NCBI GenBank assembly: GCA_035222895.1
Contig: JAVYIG010009860.1
Span: 1 to 64,000 of the forward strand
Reading direction: 5' to 3'
Length of the DNA stretch: 64,000 bases
Origin: Strongylocentrotus droebachiensis
Lineage: Eukaryota; Echinodermata; Echinoidea; Camarodonta; Strongylocentrotidae
The notes under the pieces were generated by a model, which saw nothing but the letters and a program-made list of their open reading frames with translations, was not told where the DNA came from and made no database searches. The translations under genes and the position numbers were made by a program. This document shows positions 36,345 through 50,900 of this stretch, piece after piece. How positions within the stretch are numbered: the first letter of the stretch is position 1; the number at the start of each line of letters is the position of its first letter.

Positions 36345-39300
36345 ATTCTATATCTCTCTCTTTTTTTCTCTCTCTCTCTCTCTCTCCCTCTCCCACCCTT
36401 TCTTTCTATTTCTCTTTCTAATCCGAATCTATCAAGCACGATAAAGGAGAATATGATTTATTCACAATTATGTTTGAGCTAAACGTCGGTTCCATATTGA
36501 ATAGGTTTATCGTGAGGGCAAGGAAAGGAAAACAAGATATTGAAATTCCTTTAGGATTTTTGTTGTTGAAGGTCTTGTTTTGTTTGTTTTTTTGCTGTTG
36601 CTTTTGTGTATTTTTGTGATCATGTCGATAAAGATATAATTTTGTTAGCAATGAAATCTTTTTCCCAAACTAGCATAGCTCATAATTGAATAATAATTTG
36701 CATAAAATATGAGAAGAAAGTTTGACTTTGTGGCGATAGCAACTGAGGAAAAGTTGCATTGTTTTTCGTTTATTTGACGAAAAAAATATTTACAAAATTA
36801 GCAAAACGAGACGTTAGGTGGACGAGGGTGGGAGGACGGCGGTGTTTACCGCTGGCTCTTTACCACGGCCAAGTATTCATGCGCAGGTACTGATATATAT
36901 AGTATGACAAACACTTTGTGCAATTTATCTGGTTAAGAACAAATTGAAACGAGTTTAATGACAAAATCATACATCGTTTATGAAAATGTTACATGTATAA
37001 CAATGGTAAATATTTTATCAATAAATTTAGAAAAGATATTCTATTGTTAATAGACTCAAAACAATCTGAGTCATACATTTACAAACCAAATTGGACATTT
37101 GATAAGAAGCATGCGACATAAAGTTAATGAATATTCAGAGTAATACTTTGTCTATGTATGAAAAAAGTGGGGATTTCCAAGTTTCACGACCACAATCATT
37201 CATGCATCAGGCAACATGTTTGTTTTTTTCCGTCGGCAGTACAATAATGAACGCCATCTACGTCACAGTGAAAGCTGATATCAATTTGTATAGTGAAATA
37301 ACACCATTGTATTTCAGTTCATCTTTTTCTTGAATTATGATGTATATAATATATATAATTCCCTAAATAAAGCTGAATATGAACGATGAAAAGGAGATTT
37401 TCTTCTGCTTCTTCTCTCTCTTTCTTTCTCCCTCTCTCTCTTTCTCTCATTCTATATCTCTCTCTTTTTTTTCTCTCTCTCTCTTTCTCTCCTCCTCCCA
37501 CCCTTTCTTTCTCTCTTTCTTTCTATTTCTCTTTCTAATCCGAATCTATCAAGCACGATAAAGGAGAATATGATTTATTCACAATTATGTTCGAGCTAAA
37601 CGTCGGTTCCATGTTGAATAGGTTTATCGTGAGGGCAAGGAAAGGAAAACAAGATATTGAAATTCCTTTAGGATTTTTGTTGTTGAAGGTCTTGTTTTTT
37701 TGTTTTTTTTGCTGTTGCTTTAATTTGTGTATTTTTGTAATCATGTCGATAAAGATATAATTTAGTAAGCAATGAAATGATTTTCCCAAACTAGCATAGC
37801 TCATAATTGAGTTATAATTTGCATAAAGTATCAGAAGAAAGTTGACTTTGTTGCGATAGCAATTGAGGAAAAGTTGCATTGTTTTTCGTTTATATGAAGA
37901 AAAAAATATTTACAAAATTAGCAAAACGAGACGTTAGGTGGACGAGGGTGGGAGGACGGCGGTGTATACCGCTGTCTCTGCGCCACGGCCGAGTATTCAT
38001 GTGCAAGTACTGATATATATAGTATGACAAACACTTTGTGCAATTTATCTGGTTAAGAACAAATTGAAACGAGTTTAATGACAAAATCATACATCGTTTA
38101 TGAAAATGTTACATGTATAACAATGGTTAATATTTTATCAATAAATTTAGAAAAGATATTCTATTGTTAATAGACTCAAAACAATCTGAGTCATACATTT
38201 ACAAACCAAATTGGACATTTGATAAGAAGCATGCGACATAAAGTTAATGAATATTCAGAGTAATACTTTGTCTATGTATGAAAAAAGTGGGGATTTCCAA
38301 GTTTCACGACCACAATCATTCATGCATCAGGCAACATGTTTGTTTTTTTCCGTCGGCAGTACAATAATGAACGCCCTCTACGTCACAGACAACGATAACA
38401 TCCATCAGATGGAAAAATAGCCTCATTGTTTTTCGGTCCATTTTGTTTTTAACCATGAAAAAGGTATCATAACACTTCCTCTGAATAGAAATGGTAATGG
38501 GTAAAATCGACCATCTGATGGTTATTTGACATCATTTGAATTTTCTCAAAATCCTTACCAGTTCGGTATTAATTTCGCCTATATCCTCGATGATAAGGCT
38601 TAAACATAAAATGTGCCAAAACATGGGTCGGTCGGTCCGATTAAAAAAACTATAAAAAAAAAATCTTCTCCCTCTTTGAGCTGATATTTCTCAGTATATT
38701 TTGTTATTCAATAAACATTTTTTTCTTCTAAAAAGAAGGGAATGATTTTTTTTTGATTTTTTAAAGCCGACTGTAGATTTCAAGATTTTTGGGTCGGTCG
38801 TAAAGGGCAATACAACATCTTTTTTGTTAACGCCTAATGGTGATGATCATCGTATTGTGGCAGGTCAGTACGTCTAGGCTCCTAGCATTATTCTCTTGGT
38901 CCATGATAACACATGTAGTAATATTGTTAATATTGGATTTAATGTGGTTCACTTATGCTTTTTATTTCGTTTATCCTACTCTAGAAACGGCTCCTTCGAA
39001 AGTTCAAGATCTACTGCAAATTGATTACCTCGTTCCATAGACTTTGCCAGGCTTATTTTCTCAGGTAAGTTTGGTACATAAAAGAATGAAGGTGTTTTGT
39101 TTCGGACATTTCCCCCTGATAAATAACTGATTTGTGAATCAAAAGCCGATTTCGGCAAGAACATAAACGTGAAGTATCGTTTTATTTTGTATGCATATAC
39201 CAATTACATTTGTAGTTGCATCTGGAGGAGAGCCCCGAGGGTTACAGTGATTAAATATTCATAAATGAATGATACACGCCAATAAAAATTAAAACAACAA

Positions 39301-42300
39301 CAACAACAACATTAAGTTTGCCTCTCTTCACCCAGGTCCATCTGTGACCACGAAACAGCAAACTTGTCTAAATCCCACGAATCACTTTGATTAAACAAAT
39401 TACATTTTCTTTTATCAATCATTTGACAGTGTGAACGCAAATAGTTCCGACTTTCAAGGGATCCATGGGTTGCTTGATGAACCTGAGCAGGAGCTTCTCT
39501 TCGATGTCAGGAAATTCAGAGCCAATAAAGTAGTGAGTCCATTTACAAAATTTAAACCAAAGATGTAGAATAGGGAAAAAAACTGATGATTTTGCGGTTG
39601 TAAATCTTGATTTCTTAAATCACAATTGTGATCATTACTATTTCGCCTTTTCAAAGCGTCATTTTATACCAAAGAAAAGCACATTTTATGCTCAACAACT
39701 TGGTTGTAAATCTTGATTTCTTAAATCACAATTGTGATCATTACTATTTCGCCATTTTGAAGCGTCATTTTATACCAAAGAAAAGCACATTTTATGCTCA
39801 ACAACTTGGTTGTAAATCTTGATTTCCTAAATCACAATTGTGATCATTACTATTTCGCCGTTTCGAAGCGTCATTTTATACCAAAGAAAAGCACATTTTT
39901 TACTCAACAACTTTCACATGGGAATGCTGTAATTTCATTCCAATAGCGTTCATTTTGTATTAGCATGATTTAAAAAGTCAAGTTTCTATCATCCGCATTA
40001 CAAAAAAAACTTGGTGGGACTGGGCGCTATTATTGGTTTATATAATTCTTGTCTTCTTATTGAAAATTATAGATAATTATAATCCGAAGAAAAACGCATT
40101 TTTCTCTTCTTGGAAAAAACTGTCTGTCGAAATGTTAAAGGGGCTTGGTAACATTGTTCAGATAAGAGAAAATGGTGCTATAAGGTAGTGTCTTCAATGC
40201 TAGAAGTAAAGGGAATCTGAAAGTTTGAGTGAAAACAGACCATAATGATTAAAATTGGGAAAACTGATCTGATCAATTCCTTAATTCTTCCAACTATATT
40301 ATTATAATTTAATTACATTTTAGGTGAATGTAAATCGTCACAAAGTGATTAATTAGCTCTATATACCATTCCAGACATTTAAGTGTAGATATATTTTGTA
40401 AAGCCTGTCATATAATATGTCTTATGTTCATGGAAAAACGTTAGAAAAATGTTAGAGGGTGTCACACAGTGACGCCTTCAAAGAAAACCATAAATATCTT
40501 TGTGGTTTGAGAATGTTTCTCAGATATTTTGCATGTTAGAGGTTTAGTACAGTAAAAGGAATGTAAAAAGTAACCTTTTCATACAAAAATTACACAGTTT
40601 TTTTTTAATCAACCTTCAACAATGTTACCGAGTCACTTTAAACTGATTGCTAAATTTTCCTCTAAATTTTGTTGGCATGTTTCAGTCTGGAATTTCCGCA
40701 GAAGCTAGAAGGATTCTGTCAACAAGGCAATCGAGCAGAACGGAGAAAGATACGTACCATGTAAGTTTACCGTCATTTATTTTACTTCGGACGTGTTCGT
40801 GATTTATTATTTATTTCCTACGAATATTAAAACACATTAAAAACACTTCATCACTAAATAAATAATATATATATAGCCAAGCTAGTCCGTCGTTCTGAAA
40901 CGAAGATCAAATTGTCCCTACTTTCTGTCAGGTTATTCTCCCCTCCTCCACAACCAACAGTACTGTTCACTCTCTCTCTCTCTCTCTCTCTCACTTTATC
41001 TTTCACTCTTTCATGCACAATTTGTCTATAATATATTTATGTTCTTGTTCAAGGACACCTTTTTATAAGTTTTATTTTCTTTCTAATTGTTGTGATGAAG
41101 TGTCTTTCCTATTTGAATGATATATCTTATTATTATTCATCATGCTACGTCAGTCAAATCCCCTAGCCGACTTCAAACCAACCGATGACCGACAAAACTT
41201 TCGTCATTCCGGGTATAGTATTTTAGAATTCGGTGATTTTCGCTCTGGTGTCGGCCTCGTCGGTGTGTCTGGGATATAAATATACATTGGGTTACTTTTT
41301 TGTGACCATCCCATTCAATCTATGTTTCTCCATATGCCTTGTTCATGTTGATGGTGATTATTATTATCTCTATACCAAGGTCCTGATCTCTATGAGGAAC
41401 TACCCTACGTTTTGTGAGTACCCTCTAGCCATGCAGCAACAGATCGTAGGTGTCGGGTGGTATGCCTCCTACCAAGCACAAAGGATCATCCTCAGACAAG
41501 GTCATTGGGCAGAAAACTTCTACTTCATCCTCTCAGGATCAGGTAAGTTTAAAAGTGTGCTGGGGGTGTTTCACAAAACTTGTCATCAGTGAAAAAAAAA
41601 AGACAGTTTTTGTTATAAGCTACGGAAATCCTTGCTTCTGATTGGTCATCAGCAGCATTGTCACTGATTTTTGTCATTTGTCATTGAAAAGGGCTTTGTG
41701 AAACACCCCCACATGAGGTCCAGCCTCCTCTTGACTCTTTCCCTTTCTCCTTCTGCATACTTTAAACAAAAACGTGAATAGTTAGAACTCTCGTAAAGCT
41801 ATGTTTTGATTGGGTTATGGAAATGGAATTATTTGAATTTAATTTAATTGAAATAGAAAGTATTCAAAAGAGTGGATGATGACTGCATAATCACAAGGGC
41901 AGCTGGGATCAAGTCAAAATCTGTCGGTGCGAGAAAACACAAGTTTTTCATAATTGTAATAAACCGCCCCTTGAAAATGTAGCAAGGACATAAAGAAAGA
42001 AGTTCCAAGATCTTCAATGATTTCATACAAAGATAGGGACAAGATTTGATGTGTTTTCCAGGGGAGTTTCCACCAATGATTCCCATGATGACCGAATAAA
42101 CTGCTTTCTTTAAAGTAGATACAACGCTTCCTCACACGTTGTACTCAAGGTTGCTGGCGCGATGTATTCAAATCCAACCAATAGCCTACGCCTGAAGATG
42201 AATCAACCTCACTGGCGATATTATAGATACACGTCTAAGCTGTACTCATCTTCACGAGAGTGCTCAACAATAATTAAAAAAACCGGTTGGTCAAAGATAT

Positions 42301-44947
42301 TTGTGGTGAGGATTTTTCCTGTCGAATGTTCATTAACAGAAATATCTGTTTAGCTTATTAGCTTATTAATGATTACCACGACCTTTCATGTATGTACCTT
42401 TCCCATTGCACTTTTGTACAGTATATAATCATGTATTTCATCTTTTGCACAGGCTGCGCCTTGAGCATTTGATTGTCAAGTGGATTTGGCACCATACAAA
42501 TCTTTTGTATTAATATTATTATTATTCATGACATAAAACCCCAAATAAGACTCAGTCATAATATGGAGTACCAGGCGAGGAACATTACTCAAGACAAAAT
42601 TGACGTTCCCTTTTATAAACTAACTAAGAAGATTGATATACATTCACGAAACAAACTGGTGCTATTTTCATTATTATTCTCAAAGTCGTGGTGAGTGTGA
42701 TGGATGAAGGGACCCATCAGAACAGAACCGTAGTCTACCTGAACAGAGGTGAAACCTTTGGGGTAAGTCCTCAAGAAAAGGTCAAACTGACATTCTCATT
42801 AATAATCTATGCATTATCAAGGAATCCCATTTGATGGCTTTCGACGTAATAATTACGAAAATATTGTACAGGATAAAACTCCAGATAGATGTATAGGAAG
42901 AGCTCTTGAGATACACAACAACGGGCTGAAATGCCATAGTCCGAACAGCCTTTTATTTTGCTGTTGTTTTTGTCTGTTGTTTTTACGGGGGTTATAAAGG
43001 GGCTAAGAGTACATCGAAATCACTCTTTTAAATGGTTTTCATAGTCATTTTATTATTGTTAGCAGCTTTAAGGCAAATAATCATTGGTCATTCAAACTCT
43101 ATTCAAACTATTATATATAATTTCATAGCACATTTCTGTTGAAAATTAAGAATAATATGCTATTAAGAAGTGGCAAAACATAATTTTACGTCTAGAAGGC
43201 CAACAAACATGATGAGTTTTGTTTGTTTTCTGCTCCTCAAACAGGAACTTGGCCTCGTGAATAGAGCCAAGAGACAAGCTACGGTCATTGCCAGAGAGCG
43301 CATAGAGATGATCGTTATCAACGCAAATGTAAGTTCAATTTTCATATTCTTGTTTGGATATTATTTTGTGAAAGACTGAAGTAAACTATACATTCCGTTC
43401 AGTGATAGTCATTATATGCCATGTTAAAAAAGGGGGGAAAGTGCTTCTATAATTATGTCTGCGAATATTGGTATTTTTTCTAGTTAGCCCAAGTTATGAA
43501 AATAAAATAAAAAGCGGGAAATGACCGATAATTACCTTTTAATAAGTGGCTTGTTGGCTGTACTACCACGGTAACAATGGGAGAGAGATGGGGAGGGGCA
43601 GAGAGGCAGGGAGACAGATTGGGGGGGGGGGGGGGGGGGACAAAGAGTAATGGGAGTGGACATAAGTATGCTAAGGGAAAGAGAGGCGGTAATTTGATAG
43701 AAGGCGTATGAAAAGAAAGAGAAGGGGAGATAGGACGACAGAAGAGGTAGACAAAAGAGGGAGACAGAGAGAAGAAACTAGAATTGACTTTAAGATGATG
43801 GAGTGATATTATGAATGGTATTTTAAATTTCGAATTTTCTAGGATTACACACGAATCTTCATGGCCGGTGGTTTATCAACTCTACTCAATCCACAGCAAA
43901 ATGACAATGCTTTCGTCAGGTTAGTCATTCAAACGCTCAGACAATTCTTTGGGCAAATTTTTCTTTTTTTATTCCCAAATTAAATGTTCTTCTTTACAAA
44001 GGGAAAAAACTTCTTTTTTCCGACATATTCTATCAAAGTCTTTACTTTGTTATCCTATTGATGTGCATTTTATTTTCTATGAATGTGAAATGTTTTCATG
44101 TTTTCAGATTAGATATCGAAACTACGATATATTTAGTTATTCGCTCAATCAAAATTACATTTTCATCTATCCCAATTTATTTTATCATGTTCATAATGCA
44201 TCAAACTCAAATTCCTTTGAAATAGAACATGCAATCTGAAATATTGTTCAAGATTGTTTCTGTTTTACATGTTTATCACACATAGGGTATTCGTTATATC
44301 GAAAATGAAAATGAGCTGCATCACTTTAATTTATTGTTGATTTATTGTGCATATGATATTTTACTCGTTCCAAATGGCACATTTAAGTCTTAACGGTGGT
44401 TTTAATCACGTCACGTATGCTTTATTCCTAATGTATAACTGTGCCTTTTTTATACAAAAGACTAAGGTAACTATCAATCAACACAACCAGATCCTAATGA
44501 TTCATTCTATTTTAAAGAAACTTGCGCTTCTTGGAAGGATGGCCTCTTCATCGACTAGCAGAGAACCCGAAGAAATGTGTCTTTTCTTACTTCAAGTAAG
44601 TTGTTTCCCACAACCTTTAAACAATCTTATCAAAATCACAAACATCTTATCTACCCATAGTCATGAACATATATGTTCATCATCTTCAATCCATGCTTAT
44701 ACTGGAAATCAAAATGAATTGTGGTCTTATCAGAATGTTCTAAATAATGCCACCACACCCCCAGGTTAAAAGCAACTTGTGTATGATTAAACACGTATTT
44801 GTATATTGATTGACAGGAGATCAATGACAGATCAATGCAGAATTAAAATTGATAACGTTTCTGTCCTTTTAGACGTGGAGACGTTCTCATTCGGGAGAGT
44901 AGAAGATCTGACTGGATCATCATAGTGAAATCAGTGAGTCACGACCT

Positions 44948-44992
<45 letters not shown>

Positions 44993-47900
44993 CCTCCCTC
45001 CCTCCCTCCCCCTTCTCCACCTCTCGCTTTCCGTAACAATAATGTTATTGCAAAAGTACATGCCGTGAAGCTAAGCGAGTGATATTATGGGACAGTGGCA
45101 TATTTCTGAGTTAATGAGAGGGATGGGGACAAGAGGCCGACCAGGGTGTCCAGGGGTTGTACCTCACACAAGCTGTGGTTTGTAGAGTGTCACTAGTGGG
45201 AGATTTTGAAAACTATGTGGGCCTGCTGTTAAAAGCAATAATAAATACTAGTTTACTGCATGTGCAGTGCGGTAGCTGAAGTAAGTTAATATAGTCACAA
45301 CTGATTGTGATACTATAAGTAGGTCCATGCTAAATAAAGTTTTCAGTAGCGATTTCTGTTTGTGGGTTGGCTTTTTCGGCTTGAATGAATCGTCAATCGA
45401 AGCAATTTTGAATTCGGTTTGGGACTCACCCGACCGTTGTCGAAATCGATGTTTATTTGGTTTTTTTCTCAGCAATTCTACAATTTATTTCAAATCCCTT
45501 TAGCAAGAGTCATTTATTTGAATTTGAATAAAAACAGTTTCAATGTTTCTTTTCACCATTACCACTATCAGAGCGGTTTCTGTGTGTGGGTTGGCTTTTT
45601 CGGCTTGAATGAATCATCGACCGTTTCCCCAATTTTTGTGGCTAAACTTATGATTTTATTACAAAATAAAAATTATTTTATACTCCTAACATTTTAACCG
45701 AATGACTGATCTCATAATATAGAACACGTTCCTCATAAGTCGATATTACGTGCCTCTTGACAATCATGACTTCAGTATAGCTACAGTTAATAAGTTGTTT
45801 GTTTGTTTTTCAAGAATGATATAGATTTTAAAAACGAACTTTGTCCTCTTAATCAGCAGTCTATCACGTTAAATGAATATTCATAACATACTTCTACCGG
45901 CAATCGATTATAGAAAATTTCAAATTTCTTCACCATGAATTCAAAATGTATCCACTCTTATTGCAGTTCTTACAGATCAAAAGTCACGAAAATGAACTTG
46001 TCTTTTAGCGTAGTTTCCGTCATCACAACCTTCTTCAAATCATATGAACTTTTACTCTATGAATTTTGAGAAGAAGATTATTATCGACACTTTGTAACCA
46101 TCAATCAACTTTGTATCATGGACTTGGGGTACATAAATAGTTTGCCTATGCATAGGTTACGGCGGTTATATGCCATGTAATGTGGATCCGGCCGGGATGT
46201 CTATTAACAGCGATGCTCATTTTAGGAATGATGGCTCAATGAAGCACAAGTACTTGTGAGCCCAAAATTCCTAAGGTGAGTATACTGTCAATGGAAGTCA
46301 TCACGCTACATGTACCTCCTCGACCGTCTTTTTTGTTTTGTTGATAAATAAGCTTTACTTTTTATTGAGAAATTAATTGGTACACGTTAATTTTGGAATC
46401 GCTGCAAAAACCTCCGGTTAAAAAAAAATAAGCATAAGACCACTGAAGCGTGGAAAGAAAACATTTCTGTCTTTGTAAAGCTAACAATATAGTTATTGTA
46501 AAATTCATTAAAAATCAATCGTCATATCACCGAATACGGGGTTTAAATTCGCAAAAGTTTTAGAAACTAGAAAATAAGAAACTTTGCTATTTCTTATTTT
46601 CGTATAAATTACAACCCAAGAGCTTGATAAAGGTTATAAACCCTTATAATGAATATTTAAGGATGACTTCATTAGGCACCTATTGGAATACAATGTGGTT
46701 TTAGGTTAGGGAATTAGACTCAGATTTGTGCATGATTTTGGTGTCGGGTATAGGTTGAAGTTCGGAGTTCGGTTAGTTTTTTAGAAATTGACCGCGGATC
46801 AATAATAGTTGGTGGTTAGTACAATTTTTGTTTTGTTTTAATGAAAAAAGGAATGTGTGAATTTTTGTAATACCTATTAATGTTTTATCTAGTTCACCAA
46901 AGAGATATCTCACAAATTCATTTTATCATTGGTATGGATGGTGTCCAGCCGGGATGACTCCCGCAAGCCCATGTATGGAATTGTTCATGCTCATAGTGCC
47001 AAGGAATTAAATACGGCCCGTTTTAATTTGAAAACATCACGTAATGATCTCGGATGTCTTAACTCTGCTCCTTATTGCATAATATATTTCCAAACACTAT
47101 ACCATATATCTTTGTGCTCTCTATTAAAGGGGGATATGAAAGAATATTCATTCATTAAATTCTGGTCTAGCCAATAGCAATAGGCAGTGTAATCGGAAAA
47201 ATTTCAATGCACTTCCCCCGATTTGTGTAACCCATATCGAAGAGGGCGCAACACATCTTTTGGCTTAATTATGTTTGGACTTTGGGTATTCCCACAGAAC
47301 TGTTCAGTTCTTTGGGTATTCCCCACCGTCCCGCATGATTTTTGTTCTGATTACATATTCATATAAAGGCTATGAATATGTATGAGACTCAATAAATTTT
47401 TCATTTATGTTGATGTAGCACATTGAATCTGTCTGATTGTTGTTCAATCCACACTCACGAAAGGGTTTTAAAATCAGTTACAAATGCAATTTTTGTCGCT
47501 TTCAGTTCTATAGTTCATTTTAAGAGAGAATGCGAGAAAATGAACCATGTCTGACTACATGAGTGCGATAGACATTCACTAACTATAATTATTGTGATAT
47601 AAAGTATTTTATACTATATCTAACAAATCTACCACACCTAATCGTCAGTAGAAACATGTCTCTTGTCTCTAGTACGGTTGGGGGTTCCTCTCATGGGGAA
47701 CTGCTTCCGTGCTGGCGGCTGGGAGCAGTCCCCTTTTGCTTTTCTTATTATTTTTGTTAATACAATTTCATTTTATTTTTTGATTATCTTATTTTTTAAT
47801 ATTACTATCATTATCATTATTTATTTTCTTATCATTTTGTATTGTTATTATTATCATTATTATTAACATTATTATTATTATGCTATAAAAGTATAAAACA

Positions 47901-50900
47901 CGCTTGCTTACCATTATATTTTATCACCTGACGAAGTGTAGCAGCGGCACATGAAACGTCGAGATCTTTTAGATTCCTTGTTGACCATACATTGCGAGAC
48001 AAACGAATGTCACTAGCGATATTATTTTTGATTATTATTATAATTACCACTATTACTTTTAATTTTATTCTACTACTAGTACTATTATTAATATCATCAT
48101 TAATTCTTCGAAATAATCTCGACCTTTTATTGATTGCGTATCCATTTCAACATTTTCATATTTATTTGTATTGTCCCACTTCCACGCATAAAAAGACACA
48201 CAATAATTGCAAGCTGATCATGATTTAATAAGAAGAACTTTGTAAAACACTTTAATATCTTTTTTACTAAGAAGATAAGATGTTACAATTTCTTAATTTT
48301 AACCTATTATAACGAATATTCTACTTTACTCTATGCGTGCTACCATTAAAGCCTTCACAATGCCAACGAGTAGCCTGACGTGCATTAGGGTAAACTAAAA
48401 CATTGTCCCCTTTATTTTTATCGATGAAGCAATTCCCTCCTTTTTTCATACCATTTGTCTAACTATATATCGAATGCCTAGTTTTACCTTTGTTTTTGTT
48501 TTGATACCAAATCCGTTGATAGTAATAATTGCGATAGTCACATTCCCCACTCCTATGAAAATTAATGATATTATTTATTTGTACTTTTTTTCAGGGAAGC
48601 TGCCAAGTCATGAAACTGTTACGGAAAGCAAGGCCTAAATCCAGGCGAAACAGCACTGCAGATAAGGATGGTAAGTATTGTCTTCCTAAAACTTTCCAGA
48701 ACACGGCTGAATGTGTCATGCAAGGTATGCTGGGATCTTATAATGACGGGAAACATTACATCATAGAACCACAATGAAATCAAACTAAATGTTCAAGCTT
48801 AATCTGCCAAACAGCTTTTGTATAAACTGTATAATAGCGTCCCCTATTGAAGAAGTATTTTGATTATAATCCTATGATATACACTGTAGAAAAGAAAGTG
48901 TTACCCACTACTTCTGTATTGTTTGACGTTTTTCATCTGTTTTTACCTATTGTAATTACTGTGCAGTGATTTTTATGATTATTGTTATCATGATGTATGT
49001 ATGAATTATTTTTTTGATAAATAAAAGTTTTAAAAGAGGAAACCCCTCCCCCCCCCCAAAAAAAAAGGATAATAGCTGAGAAATTAGCCAACAAAAAGAG
49101 GAAACTGAACATGTAGTTGAGCTTTGTTTGACCGATTTATTTATTGGTTAGTTAATCTACATTTCATAGGTGCAGACAACTTATCTGCTACATGGTGAAA
49201 ATGTGTAATTCATTTCCATGTTTTTCCTTACCATTTCAAATTGCAATTCCATGACCACAGTTTAGATTAGCTGTAATTTTCATAATTTATATGACAACTT
49301 ACAACGTCACTTTTTCCATTAATTTCATCCTCAATGGAATCTCAGTGTTGCCATCTCATAATGCTAGGGATACCAAAACGAACCCTTAGCCAACAATCAT
49401 ATTATCAACAACAACACAAATTTGGATGAAATTAATGAATGCCATAATCATACGGGACACAGAATCACCCATGTCAGGAATCTTCATGTTACGCTAATCT
49501 CATGTTCCTACCATATCTTGGAGTGCATCTTCATTGTATTATCTGACTTTCTAATTCATCCTATAACCTATCCTGTTTTTTGCTTGGTTTTTAATCGGTA
49601 AAGCTGCAAGCAAACAACAGAAACGTTGGTCGCAACGTCTTACATCCAAGAGCATGGCTGGATCCCTCATCGAAAACTTCGAACAGCGGAAGAAACGAGA
49701 GGAGTTCGAAAACTTCATGAAAGAGCTCAACGTCAACGAAGATGGCTCTGGGAAGTCAGGCCATCAAGAAGGTGAATACCATTTTTAAATTCTTTATTTT
49801 GGGATGACGTTTTGTCAGCAACCATGAGCTGCATTTCGTCGACATTTAACAGAAAGCTCGCACAAGTACATTTTCAATGGGGAGGTCCGAAGGGCGGATC
49901 CTGAGTTTTTTTAAATTGTGAAAGGGTGCCAGGATCCCCCCAATAATGACAAGCAAAAAATAAAGGGGGGGAGGGGTATAACAATAATTAATGTAGGTAC
50001 CTCGTGGATCAACAAATTAGGCCTACACATCCGACCCCATGCATGAATCGCTAGTTCGAACCGCCCTACATTTTCAATACTCTGGCTCGTCACCAGTTGT
50101 GTTAGATGTGATACTAATATTCTCCTTATAAGGTAGCCAAACATTGATCGTGAGTACGCGGTGAATAGTTGAGACTCGAATGGAAGTATTGTAAATTGGT
50201 GTTGGTTCAATAATAAAGTCCAAATAGAAGTCTGATACGTGCGCGTGCGCAGATGCACTGTACATAACATACTTGAAGCCAAGATAATTATGTTTCATCA
50301 AAAAATTACATTATTTCTTCATGATATACAGCACAACGGACATCATCAGGCAACTTAAACAAGAAAGACGATTTGGACGTCGATACTGATGATGAGTGGG
50401 CCGATGAAGCAATCGACTGCGGCAAAAACGACAAGGAATCAACGACCTTATCGAACCCACAGACTTTAATCGGTGATCATAATACTCCAACTAAACTTAA
50501 ATCTGTAAGTATACTAACTTATATTAAATTAAATTATTTTCTTTACTCGCTGTAGAGCATCACTAAACTCTATACATATTTTATACATGGTGAGCTCCAT
50601 GTTGGCGGAAAGGGTGACCCGACATTTCCTCCTGCGACAATCATTCTTAGAGTCATTTATTTCATCAAAGATATTTATTGGGTTAGGGTTAGGGTTTCAG
50701 TAGGGTTTTAGATTAGATTTAGAATTAGAGTTATTTTGTGTTGTGTTGGTGTTAGGGTTTAAGTTAATTATGTCAGTGTAGAATGTTGTCACGGAGCAAT
50801 TGTCTACAACCGGCAGAACTATCAAATGAAAACTGGCTTGATATTGGGTTACCTTCATTCAAGGTAGTCTGACGTCTGACATTCATTTTCCTTATCACTG

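Larger units (their letters stand above)
26399..38984 (+). other. CNBD2: Intron 1 of the CNBD2-like gene
   Basis: Between the donor at 26399 and the acceptor at 38984. Besides the elements listed separately, 26400-27498 and 28668-29280 hold AT-rich sequence in which I see no gene. It is the longest intron of the gene and hosts most of its repeats. Confidence 0.6.
45120..49590. repeat. Block A: intronic copy of a large duplicated segment (contains exon 11)
   Basis: From GTCCAGGGGTTGTACCTCAC (about 45148) to TGACTTTCTAATTCATCCT (49544-49562), this stretch aligns in order with block B (56345-57290, left part only) and block C (about 60290-63999). Shared words include ATGAATATTCATAA, TTTGTAACC...ATCAACTT, GACCGTCTTTTT, CTCACAAATTCATTTTATCA and GCCTTCACAATGCCA. 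In the gene it spans introns 10 and 11. Confidence 0.85.

Noticed and set aside
32319-37333. A 68-codon frame (MNIQSN...) repeated in five units of the array
   Set aside because: It is open because the units are near-identical. The few differences between copies change amino acids, and units 1-2 lack it, so there is no sign of protein-level selection.
30536-37879. Minus-strand frames of 77-114 codons in array units
   Set aside because: Same reason: copies of one low-complexity repeat stretch, no domain.
38391-38527. Pair of CCATCAGATGG words as terminal repeats of an element
   Set aside because: The word is itself a palindrome, and sequence beyond it does not match in inverse orientation.
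38837-39040. A 67-codon hydrophobic frame
   Set aside because: It overlaps the true exon 2 (38985-39064) in the wrong frame; the hydrophobic part is intron with its pyrimidine-rich end.
41233-41379. 5' part of the frame that runs into exon 5
   Set aside because: No homology to the family. The splice acceptor at 41379 and phase with exon 4 place it in the intron.
44347-44769. A 140-codon plus-strand frame
   Set aside because: Only 44518-44595 is coding, and in a different frame, as exon 9 of the CNBD2-like gene.
46929-47177. An 82-codon frame in block A
   Set aside because: The duplicate in block C has frame-breaking indels in the same stretch, so it is not conserved as protein.
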